This document shows, piece by piece, positions 1-8,081 of a stretch of DNA of 16,593 nucleotides. Numbering within the stretch: position 1 is the stretch's first letter; every line of letters starts with the position of its first letter. This DNA is from a bacterium (GTDB lineage Bacteria; Bacteroidota; Ignavibacteria; Kapaibacteriales; UBA961): NCBI GenBank assembly GCA_022844575.1, contig JALHLL010000007.1, positions 13,190 through 29,782 on the forward strand. Reading direction: 5' to 3'. The translations under genes and the position numbers were made by a program. The notes under the pieces were generated by a model that was not told the DNA's origin, searched no databases, and worked only from the letters and a program-made list of their open reading frames with translations.

Positions 1-2
1 AT

Positions 3-719
3 CCATCTTTATGGAGCGAGCGCATGACATTAAGCGTTATGTGGCAGTCATATAAAATGGGTGTAGTATTACCGACAAACGGTTGGTCATCGTTGAGTAC
101 AGAACTCTTTAGTATTGAGCGTCGACTTACCAATGCCGGCTTTGGTGTATATGCAGGTTTTAATTTTCCGATGAAAATTGTAAAACAGAGCGGAGTTTTT
201 GATTTGAGTTCAAGTTATGTTTTCGGTGATGCCGATTTCAGACCTGCGCCGGGTTCGGGTTCTGCAGAGTTTCCTACAGGTACGGCATATTTACCGCGTT
301 TCCATCTGCAAGGGCATTATTCGTTTGCAATCGAAATTGATGATGCAAGTTTTTTCAGATTCAAACTTGGCGGTACATTTTATTCAATGGAAAATTGGGT
401 TCAGGAACCGAGTGAAAATCGTTTGACAGGTATTTGGGATACCGTGACGGTTCAGAATAAATTTGATCCTGATGAATTCAGAGGCGGTATTTCGGGAAAA
501 GTAGAGTATATGGCTTTGAGTAATACGGTTCCTTGGGGAGCAGGCGTTCAGTTTTTTGACGGAACAGTTTTAACCAATGCCTGGTTGCAAGTACCATTTA
601 ACGATCAGTTTTCAGTAAAAGGTGAAGCAAGAATGTTCAGAACTGTTTTGCGTGATCCATTACCTTGGGAACAAGAGAGTTTGTTCTTCCCGAATCTACA
701 GTTTATTGTTACTTTCTAA
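3..719 (+). CDS. Outer-membrane beta-barrel protein, 5' end outside window
   Basis: The frame is open from the left edge (codons begin at base 3) with no stop before the first ATG at 24, so this is most likely the C-terminal part of a longer protein and not a gene starting at 24. The visible 238 residues alternate polar and aromatic/hydrophobic residues in short strands and end in ...QFIVTF. A terminal phenylalanine is the usual signal for BAM-assembled outer-membrane barrels. The C-terminal half resembles the next gene: FFRFKLGG here versus FFRFDLGV there, then a KVEY/KIEY strand and a matching final strand. The two are probably tandem paralogues in one operon, 57 bp apart. No enzymatic motif is visible. 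The function, such as a channel, adhesin or structural surface protein, cannot be told. Confidence 0.65.
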   Translation, partial: PSLWSERMTLSVMWQSYKMGVVLPTNGWSSLSTELFSIERRLTNAGFGVYAGFNFPMKIVKQSGVFDLSSSYVFGDADFRPAPGSGSAEFPTGTAYLPRFHLQGHYSFAIEIDDASFFRFKLGGTFYSMENWVQEPSENRLTGIWDTVTVQNKFDPDEFRGGISGKVEYMALSNTVPWGAGVQFFDGTVLTNAWLQVPFNDQFSVKGEARMFRTVLRDPLPWEQESLFFPNLQFIVTF

Positions 720-776
720 AAACCCATATTCTACGATAAAAATCCTCATAAACACATCAATAAAGAGCATTACACT

Positions 777-2144
777 ATGATCAACAAAATACGTTTTATT
801 TTTATTACATGTATTGCACTGTGTACTATTGCTGGTGTGGCAAGTGCGCAAAGTTCAGACGACTCGGTTTTAGTTGACCTAAAAACCGTTGACCCGGAGC
901 TTTTGCCGTATTTTCCTCGTTGGATAGTGACGGAGCCGAACTTACAATTACAGGTATATCAGACTTTTATTTTGGATGGTCGCGATAAACGTAATCTTGA
1001 TATGAACGATATCATTGTTACATGTGCTCCATTCAAAGATCCTGTAAACCCCGTTTATAATATTCTTCTGATTGAGTGCGGAAAAGAAAGAATGGTTGCA
1101 TCGGAAATTGATGCAAAAATGAGAAAATTGAGTTATAAGATATCTGATCCGAAAAGACCCTATGCTTATCGAGATATTCCTAAATCAACGCCGCCAAGCT
1201 CAGCTGTATCGGATGCAATTCTAGATTACATGAATACCCCGACAAATGTTACCCATGCCATTTCGGCATCGGCATTTGAGCAAACTCTTAAACTTGGTAA
1301 AACTGATTTTTGGTTACAGTCGGTTGTTGGTACAGAAGGTTCGGGATATACGTTTTTTGCACCCGGTGAAGCAAAAGTGCTTTTGCGTCGCCCTTTGTAT
1401 GTTAATCCCGATCCGGAATCACGTCCTGCAATCCCGAATCTTATAAATTTTCATATCGGTTTTGGCTATCGCCTAACGGATACTTCAAATGGCTTACTTT
1501 CTTTTATTCCTGAAAGAAGACTTAATGCAGGACGTGGTGGAAAAGGTGTTTTCGGCTTTGATTTGCATGCTCCATTCCATCCGCAATTCGGTGTTTCGTT
1601 CCATATAGAAGTTCCTATGGCCTCAATTGATTCAACAAAAACAATTGATATGCCTACTTATGCAATGTACACCCGAACCGGCTTTGACGGTCGTGATATG
1701 CAGATTGCTCCGTTAATTCGTACAACGGGTTATGCGGCGGTATTTTATAATTGGTGGGTTGATCCTGAAGTTCCTGAAAACTTTTTCCGTTTCGACTTAG
1801 GTGTTAATTATACTGATATTCGCGAAACTGTAGTAATAGGCAATCCTTTAAGTAATAGATATTTACAGCCGAATAGTAATAACGGTATCGGCTTGTATCA
1901 CCCTGTTGAATTCACGGATTGGTTGTATGCAAAAATTGAGTATCGTAACCAGAAAAATTTCCCATTCGGTATAAGCATGCAATATTCAAACAATTTCTTA
2001 TTGTCGCGTGTTTATTTACCACTCTTGGGTGATTGGTTGTACCTTGATGCGCGTTATGCATATTCGACAATTTCTGATGAAAGAGCAAGACCGTTTGATG
2101 TATCAACATTTATGTTGTCACCGGTGGTACGCTTCAATTTCTAA
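777..2144 (+). CDS. Outer-membrane beta-barrel protein, paralogue of the upstream gene
   Basis: The 455-residue protein has a clear Sec signal peptide (MINKIRFIF... then a hydrophobic core, cleavage probably after VASA-Q at about residue 24). A soluble-looking region covers about residues 28-200 (FPRWIVTEPN, then a Cys-containing stretch with ITVCAP- and LIECGK-like segments), followed by a probable beta-barrel from about residue 220 to the end, which finishes in VVRFNF. The C-terminal phenylalanine and aromatic-rich alternating strands support outer-membrane insertion. The barrel part resembles the preceding gene (shared FFRF-LG and K-EY segments), suggesting duplication with different N-terminal parts. 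A hairpin terminator follows 20 bases after the stop, so this gene ends the transcript. No named family was recognised. The envelope role is inferred from architecture only. Confidence 0.65.
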   Translation: MINKIRFIFITCIALCTIAGVASAQSSDDSVLVDLKTVDPELLPYFPRWIVTEPNLQLQVYQTFILDGRDKRNLDMNDIIVTCAPFKDPVNPVYNILLIECGKERMVASEIDAKMRKLSYKISDPKRPYAYRDIPKSTPPSSAVSDAILDYMNTPTNVTHAISASAFEQTLKLGKTDFWLQSVVGTEGSGYTFFAPGEAKVLLRRPLYVNPDPESRPAIPNLINFHIGFGYRLTDTSNGLLSFIPERRLNAGRGGKGVFGFDLHAPFHPQFGVSFHIEVPMASIDSTKTIDMPTYAMYTRTGFDGRDMQIAPLIRTTGYAAVFYNWWVDPEVPENFFRFDLGVNYTDIRETVVIGNPLSNRYLQPNSNNGIGLYHPVEFTDWLYAKIEYRNQKNFPFGISMQYSNNFLLSRVYLPLLGDWLYLDARYAYSTISDERARPFDVSTFMLSPVVRFNF

Positions 2145-2164
2145 GTAATTGTATTATAGGACAC

Positions 2165-2209
2165 AACCCCCAATGAAAAGGCGGCGTGCCTTACCATCGG
2201 GGGTTTTTT
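2165..2209 (+). terminator. Rho-independent terminator after the outer-membrane gene pair
   Basis: The arm AACCCCC (2165-2171) pairs with GGGGGTT (2199-2205). After one mismatch, ATG pairs with CAT, and an inner hairpin AAGGC/GCCTT with a 5-base loop sits at 2178-2192. Six T residues run from 2204 to 2209. Its position 20 bases past the stop at 2144, and the absence of a plus-strand gene for the next 110 bases, fit termination of the outer-membrane operon. Confidence 0.85.
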
Positions 2210-2323
2210 ATTAGATGATACAGAGGGCGTATTCCGTCTATTATAGAGATAGGAATCGTTTACACCACAGTATTTACTTTATTTTTTCTGTTATTGATAG
2301 TCGAAACAGCGGATTGGTTAAGA

Positions 2324-3724
2324 ATGGATTTTCATTTATATAGAGGGATGTTATTACACAACGGGAGTATTGCCGCTAAGAATGGTAAGTGGTTATATAG
2401 GGTGTTTGATAAAGTATATGTACCTTTATTACTCATTTTACTGTTTTTGAATAATGCTTCTGCACTCATAGATGCAGATTCTACGGCTAAAGCGAGGGAG
2501 TTAAGAGAAAAGGCATTGGTGAAGGCATCTGTTGCAGCCATTAAGATGACAGTACAAAATGTGGATGTAACACGTTTTCCCGAAGTAAGATTAATTGTTG
2601 ATGCTTTCAGTTCCGATGGTGAACCGCTTGATACCTTAACCGTAAAAGACATTAAAGTTGTTGAAAACGGCGTTGAGAAAAAAGTCATTTCAATAGATAA
2701 AATTTCAGTAAAAGAGAGAATTCCCGTAGACTTTATATTCGTTATTGATGTTACCGGCACTATGCAGGCACACATCAATGCTGTAAAAGCAAATGTCGAA
2801 AAATTTGTAGAGTCATTAGTCAGTCGAGGGATTGATTATCGTTTGGGTTTGGTACTTTTTTCCGATTTTGTTGAAAAAACATATCAGCCGACAACCGATG
2901 TAAAAGAGTTTCTTCGTTGGCTTTCAACCGTTTGGGCAACAGGTGGTTTTGATGAAAAAGAAAATGCGCTGGAAGGTCTTGCCGAAACCAAAATAATGAA
3001 ATGGAGACCGCCGGCGAATAGGGTGGCACTCATTATTACCGATGCGCCGTATCATCAAAGAGGTGAGGGCGGAAACGGTAGAACAAAATATTCGACAGAA
3101 TCCCTCATTGATACTTTGCGCGCAAATGCTGTAAGAACATTTTGTATTACGCCCTTAACGATACCCGAATATAAAAAGATTGCCGATGGAACGAATGGAA
3201 TTGTATTTGATATTGCAAAACCATTTGCAAGAATTTTGGATCAGTATTCCACGCAGCTAACCAATTTATATGCGGTTACATATCGTACTGACCAAGCCGC
3301 AATACCGGATTCATTAAATGTAGGGATATTAGACCAGAACAATAGAGAAATAGTAAGGAAAATAATTCCCGTTGTTGAGATCGGTCGGAAACTTATTATT
3401 GAAAATCTGTTATTTCCGTCAGGTAGTTTTTCTCTTCCCGATTCGGTTTATGAACTTGAGGTGATTCGTGAATTTCTGACGAATAAGCCAAAAGTGAAAA
3501 TTCTTATTGAGGGACATACGGATTCACGTGGAAGTAAAAAAGGAAACATCGCTCTTTCGGAAAGACGTGCAAATGCAGTAAGGGAATATTTAATTCGGAA
3601 AAGAATAAATCCTAATAGGGTGACTATAAAAGGATTGGGTGATTCGAGGCCTATTGCTACGAATGAAACGGACTTCGGCAGAAAGTTAAATCGAAGAACG
3701 GAAATTGTAATTATTGAAAAATAA
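2324..3724 (+). CDS. Exported von Willebrand A domain plus OmpA-like peptidoglycan-binding protein
   Basis: The protein is likely a periplasmic or outer-membrane-associated factor that binds peptidoglycan and a protein partner. Counting from the ATG at 2324 (466 aa), a hydrophobic export segment (VPLLLILLFLNNASA) lies at about residues 33-48. A VWA domain starts near residue 135 with FVIDVTGTM (metal-site residues D142, T144, T146, a DxTxT form of the usual DxSxS) and includes ALIITDAP. An OmpA C-terminal domain covers about 361-466 with EGHTDSRG (D400 in the diaminopimelate-binding motif) and GRKLNRRTEI (R453, N456, R457, R458). The start is uncertain: the frame opens with a TTG at 2294, and ATGs at 2324 and 2348 are both possible. 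2348 has GAGGG directly beside it. No lipobox is seen. It is transcribed alone after a terminator. Confidence 0.8.
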   Translation: MDFHLYRGMLLHNGSIAAKNGKWLYRVFDKVYVPLLLILLFLNNASALIDADSTAKARELREKALVKASVAAIKMTVQNVDVTRFPEVRLIVDAFSSDGEPLDTLTVKDIKVVENGVEKKVISIDKISVKERIPVDFIFVIDVTGTMQAHINAVKANVEKFVESLVSRGIDYRLGLVLFSDFVEKTYQPTTDVKEFLRWLSTVWATGGFDEKENALEGLAETKIMKWRPPANRVALIITDAPYHQRGEGGNGRTKYSTESLIDTLRANAVRTFCITPLTIPEYKKIADGTNGIVFDIAKPFARILDQYSTQLTNLYAVTYRTDQAAIPDSLNVGILDQNNREIVRKIIPVVEIGRKLIIENLLFPSGSFSLPDSVYELEVIREFLTNKPKVKILIEGHTDSRGSKKGNIALSERRANAVREYLIRKRINPNRVTIKGLGDSRPIATNETDFGRKLNRRTEIVIIEK

Positions 3725-3771
3725 GTATCTGTTATATACAGTATCTTTTGCTTTCTAGTATTATCGGACTT

Positions 3772-3802
3772 TTTGCAAGAATTATTTTCTTATATGAATT
3801 TG
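3772..3802 (+). promoter_or_regulatory. Candidate Bacteroidota-type promoter for rsmD-pth
   Basis: TTTG at 3772-3775 is followed after 19 bases by TGAATTTG at 3795-3802, one mismatch from the Bacteroidota -7 element TAnnTTTG, with spacing in the known range. This would give a leader of about 35-40 bases before the rsmD ATG at 3846. A rival is the extended -10-like TGCTATGAT at 3826-3834, which would make the mRNA almost leaderless. Neither is proven. The call is pattern-based. Confidence 0.3.
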
Positions 3803-3845
3803 TGATAAATCCCTTCGCGAATTTCTGCTATGATAATAAAAGAAT

Positions 3846-4406
3846 ATGAGAATAATAAGTGGAAAATGGAAAGGCAAGACACTACCGGCTTTCATTCCCG
3901 AAGAAGTAAGACCGACAAGCGATCGCGCACGTGAAGTAATTTTTTCAATCATTGAAAACCATACCGATATACATGGCTTACGTATTGCTGATATATGCGC
4001 GGGTACGGGAGCGCTCGGCTTTGAATTTTTAAGTCGTGGTGCTGAACACTGCACGTTCTTTGAAAAAAGCGCGAAGGCGGAAAAGTCATTACAATCGAAT
4101 GCTGAATATTTAGATATTCCGAAAGAACAATTTACTATTGTTCGGGGCGATATTCGTAAAACACTTCTAACGAATACAACACAGCCGTATGATATAATTA
4201 TTACTGACCCACCGTATGCTGAACTGTTGATAAATCCTTTATTACGTGTTATCGCAAAAAACTTTCTCATAAAAGAAAATGGCTTGTGTATTACGGAGCA
4301 TGCAATAAGGGAAGTAGCTATAGTAGGCGAGGAGTGGAAATTATTATCGCAAAAGACAATCGGCGAAACGATTATTGATTTTTTTCAATTTGTAACTAAA
4401 AGATAA
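3846..4406 (+). CDS. rsmD: 16S rRNA (guanine966-N2)-methyltransferase RsmD
   Basis: RsmD uses S-adenosylmethionine to methylate N2 of G966 (E. coli numbering) in 16S rRNA during 30S assembly. The 186-residue length is normal for the family. The N-terminal MRIISGKWKGK and RPTSDRAREVIFSI (about residues 22-35) are family signatures. The SAM-binding glycine loop is ADICAGTGALGFEFLSRGA near residue 48-66, and the catalytic DPPY is D121-Y124. The start ATG is supported by the family N-terminus. The gene has no Shine-Dalgarno sequence. pth starts only 5 bases after the stop, so the two form a translation-related pair. Confidence 0.95.
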   Translation: MRIISGKWKGKTLPAFIPEEVRPTSDRAREVIFSIIENHTDIHGLRIADICAGTGALGFEFLSRGAEHCTFFEKSAKAEKSLQSNAEYLDIPKEQFTIVRGDIRKTLLTNTTQPYDIIITDPPYAELLINPLLRVIAKNFLIKENGLCITEHAIREVAIVGEEWKLLSQKTIGETIIDFFQFVTKR

Positions 4407-4411
4407 AACAC

Positions 4412-5020
4412 ATGGCTTTGTGTGATTATTTATTTGTCGGTCTCGGAAATCCGGGCATTGTGTATGCTGATACTCGGCATAATATCGGATGGATGATTAT
4501 AGAAGAGTTTGCCAAAAAGAGGGGACTGACATTTACGGCAGGTAAAGGAAACTGGCGTGAGATTACGTTAACATATGCCGGAAAAAGGATAGTACTTATG
4601 GAACCCCTTACCTTTATGAATTTATCAGGTACAGCAGTAATAAAACTAATGCGTCAGAATGAAGTATCGGCAAATCATGTAATTTGTATAGTAGATGAAT
4701 ACAATTTTCCGGTCGGTAGAGTACAATTAAAACAAGGCGGTTCGGATGGCGGACATAATGGTATTGCCTCGATGATAAAAGAATTGCAAACAGCCAATTT
4801 CTGGAGAATGCGATGCGGTATTGCAAAGAATTTTCCACCTGGTGGCATGGCTGATTATGTACTCTCACCATTCTCATCGGAAGAAAAGGAGAGTTTGGAA
4901 GAAATGATACAAAAAGGATGTAATGCTATTGAGCAAATTGCGAGAAGTGGATTACAGAGAGCGATGCAGAACATAAACGTTGAACAAAAAAAACCTGAAG
5001 AAAGAGAAAAAAACGTATGA
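4412..5020 (+). CDS. pth: Peptidyl-tRNA hydrolase
   Basis: Pth cleaves the ester bond of peptidyl-tRNAs that drop off ribosomes and recycles tRNA in the cytoplasm. The signatures are in order: VGLGNPG (9-15), the catalytic histidine in TRHNIGW (H23), LTFMNLSG (N70), VDEYNFPVG (D95) and GGSDGGHNG (N116). These are the residues expected for catalysis and for holding the peptide and the tRNA. Two small oddities are a glutamate (E64) where most family members have lysine in the KPxTxMN motif, and a charged, lysine/glutamate-rich tail of about 12 residues after the family core. Total length is 202 residues. It follows rsmD by 5 bases and is probably cotranscribed. Confidence 0.95.
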   Translation: MALCDYLFVGLGNPGIVYADTRHNIGWMIIEEFAKKRGLTFTAGKGNWREITLTYAGKRIVLMEPLTFMNLSGTAVIKLMRQNEVSANHVICIVDEYNFPVGRVQLKQGGSDGGHNGIASMIKELQTANFWRMRCGIAKNFPPGGMADYVLSPFSSEEKESLEEMIQKGCNAIEQIARSGLQRAMQNINVEQKKPEEREKNV

Positions 5021-5127
5021 GATGTCTCAAAAAATGCACAAAATTTCTCTGATGACTTAATTGTAACCAATATGATAAGATAAAAGTCTTCGCTTTGAAA
5101 CGTACACTATTATTTTGTGGAGGTATT

Positions 5128-6654
5128 ATGAAAAAGAATCTTGTTTTTTTACTGTTAGTTCTGAGTATTCAAACGTATGGTACTAATGCTCAACAGCTAT
5201 TCGATTTGAAAGCGAATACATTATCACCTATTGAGATTATGGTGAGTAACTATGGCCATCAGTTTTATAATCAAGGAACTTCTTCTTCAGGATTTTACTA
5301 TCCCCGTGGTTCACAAAATCAATACATTTATGGCGGGGGGCTGTGGTTTGGTGCCAAGAAACGTGTAAACGGAGAATTACAGAAGTTAGTTACTATTGGT
5401 TATAATCCCAATAGCGGACGCTCATGGATGACGCCGGGTAATACCGAAGACGGTGTCAAAACAAAGGATGAAGATTTTCCGAAATTCGCAATAGAACGCT
5501 CAACAGATTACAATAATGATGGAACGAAAAAAGGAGGAGGTGTGCCGTGGTCATTGTGGAAAACCAATGATGGAAATGCATTTACTGGTCAATATGTTGC
5601 CGATGTCAGCAAAAGGAATTCTGCTGTTTACCCCAAAGGAGTGTCTTTTTACTCAAATGAGATGTTTCATAGCAGATACAAAGACACAGATATTTCGAGG
5701 TTCGAGAATAAAGCACAAGGATTTCCATTCGGTTTACAATATGATGAACGAATCTATACATGGAATTCGGGATTTCTAAGTTCGGTAGTTGTCGTGCAGA
5801 ATACGATTACTAATAGCTCGAAAGATACTTTGTTCGATTGTGTAATTGGGCAGTTATTAGATCCAGATATTGGAATAGGTCTTACAACTGCCGGACGTAA
5901 TGATAATGGACGATACTTTAATGATAATAATATTGAAGGATTTTATTTGTGGACAAGTTTGGGTAATAGTGAGGCCGGAAAAGGATTTCAATATCTGGGT
6001 ATTACATTATTGGAAACACCTTCAGTTAATCTTCAAGATCCTATGCGGATATTAAAAGTAGCTGAATACGCATTCCCGATTTCTGAGCAAATAGGATTAT
6101 CCTCATCAATACTTTATCCAATTGTGGAAGATCCGCTTACAAGCGAAAGGCGTTACGATTTTATATCGAGAGGCAATAAAATAGATTCAATGCTCAACAC
6201 CGATTTGAAAACAATGTTATCTACCGGTACTTTTACAATGTTACCGGGGCAGACATTACGGTTTGCCTACTGTTTAGCACTTGCAGCACCTGTAGGGAAT
6301 GCAGAAGCGGATGGCACAATGGAAAATGCAAAGGGCATACGTGAACTATTAAGGAAAACCCGTGATTTTTACTATAATGGATTTATTACCGGAGTAGATG
6401 AAGATAATTGGGGAAGCATTGCGGATAAGCACATTTTCCCTAATCCTGCCAATAATTGGGTAGAAGTCCGTTCAGAGGATAATAATGAAAGTGTAATGAG
6501 CGTGTATTTATATGATATTTTAGGCAATAAATATCAAATACAATACACATCGAATAACGGTTCTATTCGGTTTTCGGTTCAGAATATCCCATCGGGATAT
6601 TATTCGATTGTCATAAATAATACTAAAAAAGGCACATTACATGTGATTAAGTAA
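5128..6654 (+). CDS. Secreted protein with type IX secretion (Por) C-terminal sorting domain
   Basis: This is a 508-residue cell-surface or secreted protein of unknown activity. The start is set at the ATG at 5128 because GGAGG at 5119-5123 lies 4 bases upstream and a Sec signal peptide follows (MKKNLVFLLLVLSIQTYG...NAQ); the frame also runs 11 codons upstream to a TTG at 5095. The C-terminal 74 residues (about 435-508) fit the T9SS type A sorting domain: FPNPANN, then YLYDILGN, then IPSGYYSIVI, ending in a lysine. The cargo has GGGLWFGAKK near its N-terminus and a region with VVVVQNTITNSSKD and LLDPDIGIG. I recognise no enzyme or adhesin domain. It is cut from the outer-membrane-translocated precursor by the sortase PorU in this system (family knowledge). 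Confidence 0.85.
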   Translation: MKKNLVFLLLVLSIQTYGTNAQQLFDLKANTLSPIEIMVSNYGHQFYNQGTSSSGFYYPRGSQNQYIYGGGLWFGAKKRVNGELQKLVTIGYNPNSGRSWMTPGNTEDGVKTKDEDFPKFAIERSTDYNNDGTKKGGGVPWSLWKTNDGNAFTGQYVADVSKRNSAVYPKGVSFYSNEMFHSRYKDTDISRFENKAQGFPFGLQYDERIYTWNSGFLSSVVVVQNTITNSSKDTLFDCVIGQLLDPDIGIGLTTAGRNDNGRYFNDNNIEGFYLWTSLGNSEAGKGFQYLGITLLETPSVNLQDPMRILKVAEYAFPISEQIGLSSSILYPIVEDPLTSERRYDFISRGNKIDSMLNTDLKTMLSTGTFTMLPGQTLRFAYCLALAAPVGNAEADGTMENAKGIRELLRKTRDFYYNGFITGVDEDNWGSIADKHIFPNPANNWVEVRSEDNNESVMSVYLYDILGNKYQIQYTSNNGSIRFSVQNIPSGYYSIVINNTKKGTLHVIK

Positions 6655-6660
6655 AATAGA

Positions 6661-7968
6661 CTAACGCAATAACATAATAATAAGTACGGCAATAAACCCG
6701 CACAATAGTGCGGGTGCTGTGCGTTCTACAATCTGCAAGGGCTTAACATGACATAAACTTGTTGCAAAAATTACCACCGCTGCTACAGGTGACATTGTTC
6801 TTCCGAATGTAGCTCCTATTGCCCCAAGTAGTCCGATATCAACCGCACCCGATGTATTTACTTTTGATAGTGTAGGCACGACAGCATTTGTGAATGCTAC
6901 ACTTGGTGCTGTACCAGAACCGGACAAAACCGCAAATACATATGGTACGAATCCGCTGATACTTTTTGCCATTATTCCGAAATCCTCGACGGAACGAACT
7001 AAATACTTCACTAAACCCACCGCTTCCAAAGCATCAATAAAACATGTCGCTGTTATGATTAATGAAATAACATGAATAAATCCATACCCTATTCCTTCGA
7101 AAAACTGTTCGGCTTTTTCATTTATCTTACCATGTGCCACTATTATGGCAATAATGGTCGAAAAAATCATAGCGTGTGCAACGGGGATACCTTTCGGGTA
7201 TATCATTAATATACTATCAAAAGGTGAAAACGAAGGTTGTGAGCACATTAGCAAGATGATAGGCAAAGGAGGTAATAAAGCTTTTGCAAAATTTATTTTT
7301 GTTCGTAAAAATTCTTCCGAATGAAATTCGGACTCTTGAAATTCTTGCTTTGGCACCACCAAATAAGCAAGAATTGTGAATACGATAACAGCTACAAGAA
7401 ATCCTGTCATTTCAGGCATGACTACAGAGTTGATAATATCAGGTATTGCAATACCTGATGCATTATGTATCGTAACAATATCGGGTTCACCCGGATTAAA
7501 TAAGTTACCACCTGCCGAACATCCGAGAACAAGGGTTGCACCGGCGATAATCGGGTGCCAACGTGCTGCTATCATAATAGGGATAAGTATAGGACCCACC
7601 GCCGCCGCAGAAGCGGTTTGGCTTGTAATTGCCATATTGGTAAAGAAGCCTATTAAACATCCGCCCGGTATTAGAAGAAAACGAATTTTTCGTATGGGGG
7701 TAATAAGTAATCTGACCATTTCCTTATCCGCGCCGATTGCTCTTAACACAAAGGCATAGCCCATTGCTGAACATATAGGAGCAATGATGCCACCATCGCC
7801 CATTTTTTTTTCAAAAGATTTGAATACAAGCAGGGGATCGCCCGCTAATGAGGCAAGAAGTAAACCGGCTGTAAACAAAACAAGTCGTACATCATAATGG
7901 CGTATTATGGCAATTACGGTACAAACAATGATAAGTAAGGACAGAACCGTTGTAAAAGTGGAATCCAT
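6661..7968 (-). CDS. dcuC: C4-dicarboxylate transporter, DcuC family
   Basis: This is probably an inner-membrane antiporter that exchanges fumarate, succinate or related C4-dicarboxylates, used in anaerobic metabolism by characterised members. The protein is strongly hydrophobic with roughly a dozen membrane segments and contains GDPLLVFKSF near its start, GCSAGGNLFNPGEPD in the middle, and SGSGTAPSVAFTNAVVP and GATFGRTMSPVAAVVIFATS toward the C-terminus. These match DcuC-type carriers better than GntP or CitM ones. I take the ATG at 7968 (435 aa); the frame extends 10 codons upstream to a TTG at 7998. The gene is divergent from rlmN and convergent with the T9SS gene, whose stop is 6 bases away. 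Substrate is inferred from family only. Confidence 0.75.
   Translation of the reverse strand: MDSTFTTVLSLLIIVCTVIAIIRHYDVRLVLFTAGLLLASLAGDPLLVFKSFEKKMGDGGIIAPICSAMGYAFVLRAIGADKEMVRLLITPIRKIRFLLIPGGCLIGFFTNMAITSQTASAAAVGPILIPIMIAARWHPIIAGATLVLGCSAGGNLFNPGEPDIVTIHNASGIAIPDIINSVVMPEMTGFLVAVIVFTILAYLVVPKQEFQESEFHSEEFLRTKINFAKALLPPLPIILLMCSQPSFSPFDSILMIYPKGIPVAHAMIFSTIIAIIVAHGKINEKAEQFFEGIGYGFIHVISLIITATCFIDALEAVGLVKYLVRSVEDFGIMAKSISGFVPYVFAVLSGSGTAPSVAFTNAVVPTLSKVNTSGAVDIGLLGAIGATFGRTMSPVAAVVIFATSLCHVKPLQIVERTAPALLCGFIAVLIIMLLR
6696..6715 (-). other. Perfect hairpin inside the 3' end of the DcuC-family gene
   Basis: ACCCGCAC (6696-6703) pairs over 8 bp with GTGCGGGT (6708-6715), with a 4-base loop AATA. 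On the minus strand it is followed by TTTATT. It lies about 30 codons' length short of nothing unusual: 32 bases before the stop-codon triplet. It could act as a terminator-like or mRNA-stabilising hairpin, or be chance codon use in the sequence for Ala-Pro-Ala-Leu-Leu-Cys-Gly. Confidence 0.35.
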
Positions 7969-8081
7969 GAAGTTGAAGGATTTGTGAGATAATGGCAAAA
8001 TAGGTTATTTCGATGATGATAAAAAATTATGTTTAAGGGCAACCGTCCAATAATTGATATGAATATCGAGTAAGTTGCATA

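Noticed and set aside
2332..2778. Minus-strand 148-residue open frame opposite the VWA-OmpA gene.
   Set aside because: It is a shadow frame of a gene with clear domains; its composition (runs of S, T, N) follows from the opposite strand.
3727..3760. CTGT-N5-ACAG short inverted repeat after the VWA-OmpA gene as a terminator.
   Set aside because: The stem is only 4 bp and no T-run follows it.
3782..4270. Minus-strand 162-residue open frame opposite rsmD.
   Set aside because: It is antisense to rsmD, whose motifs are unambiguous, and has no recognisable domain.
7969..8081. Divergent promoter for dcuC and rlmN in the 113-base gap.
   Set aside because: No box pair with acceptable spacing was found on either strand (TATGTTTA at 8028 has no partner at the right distance).
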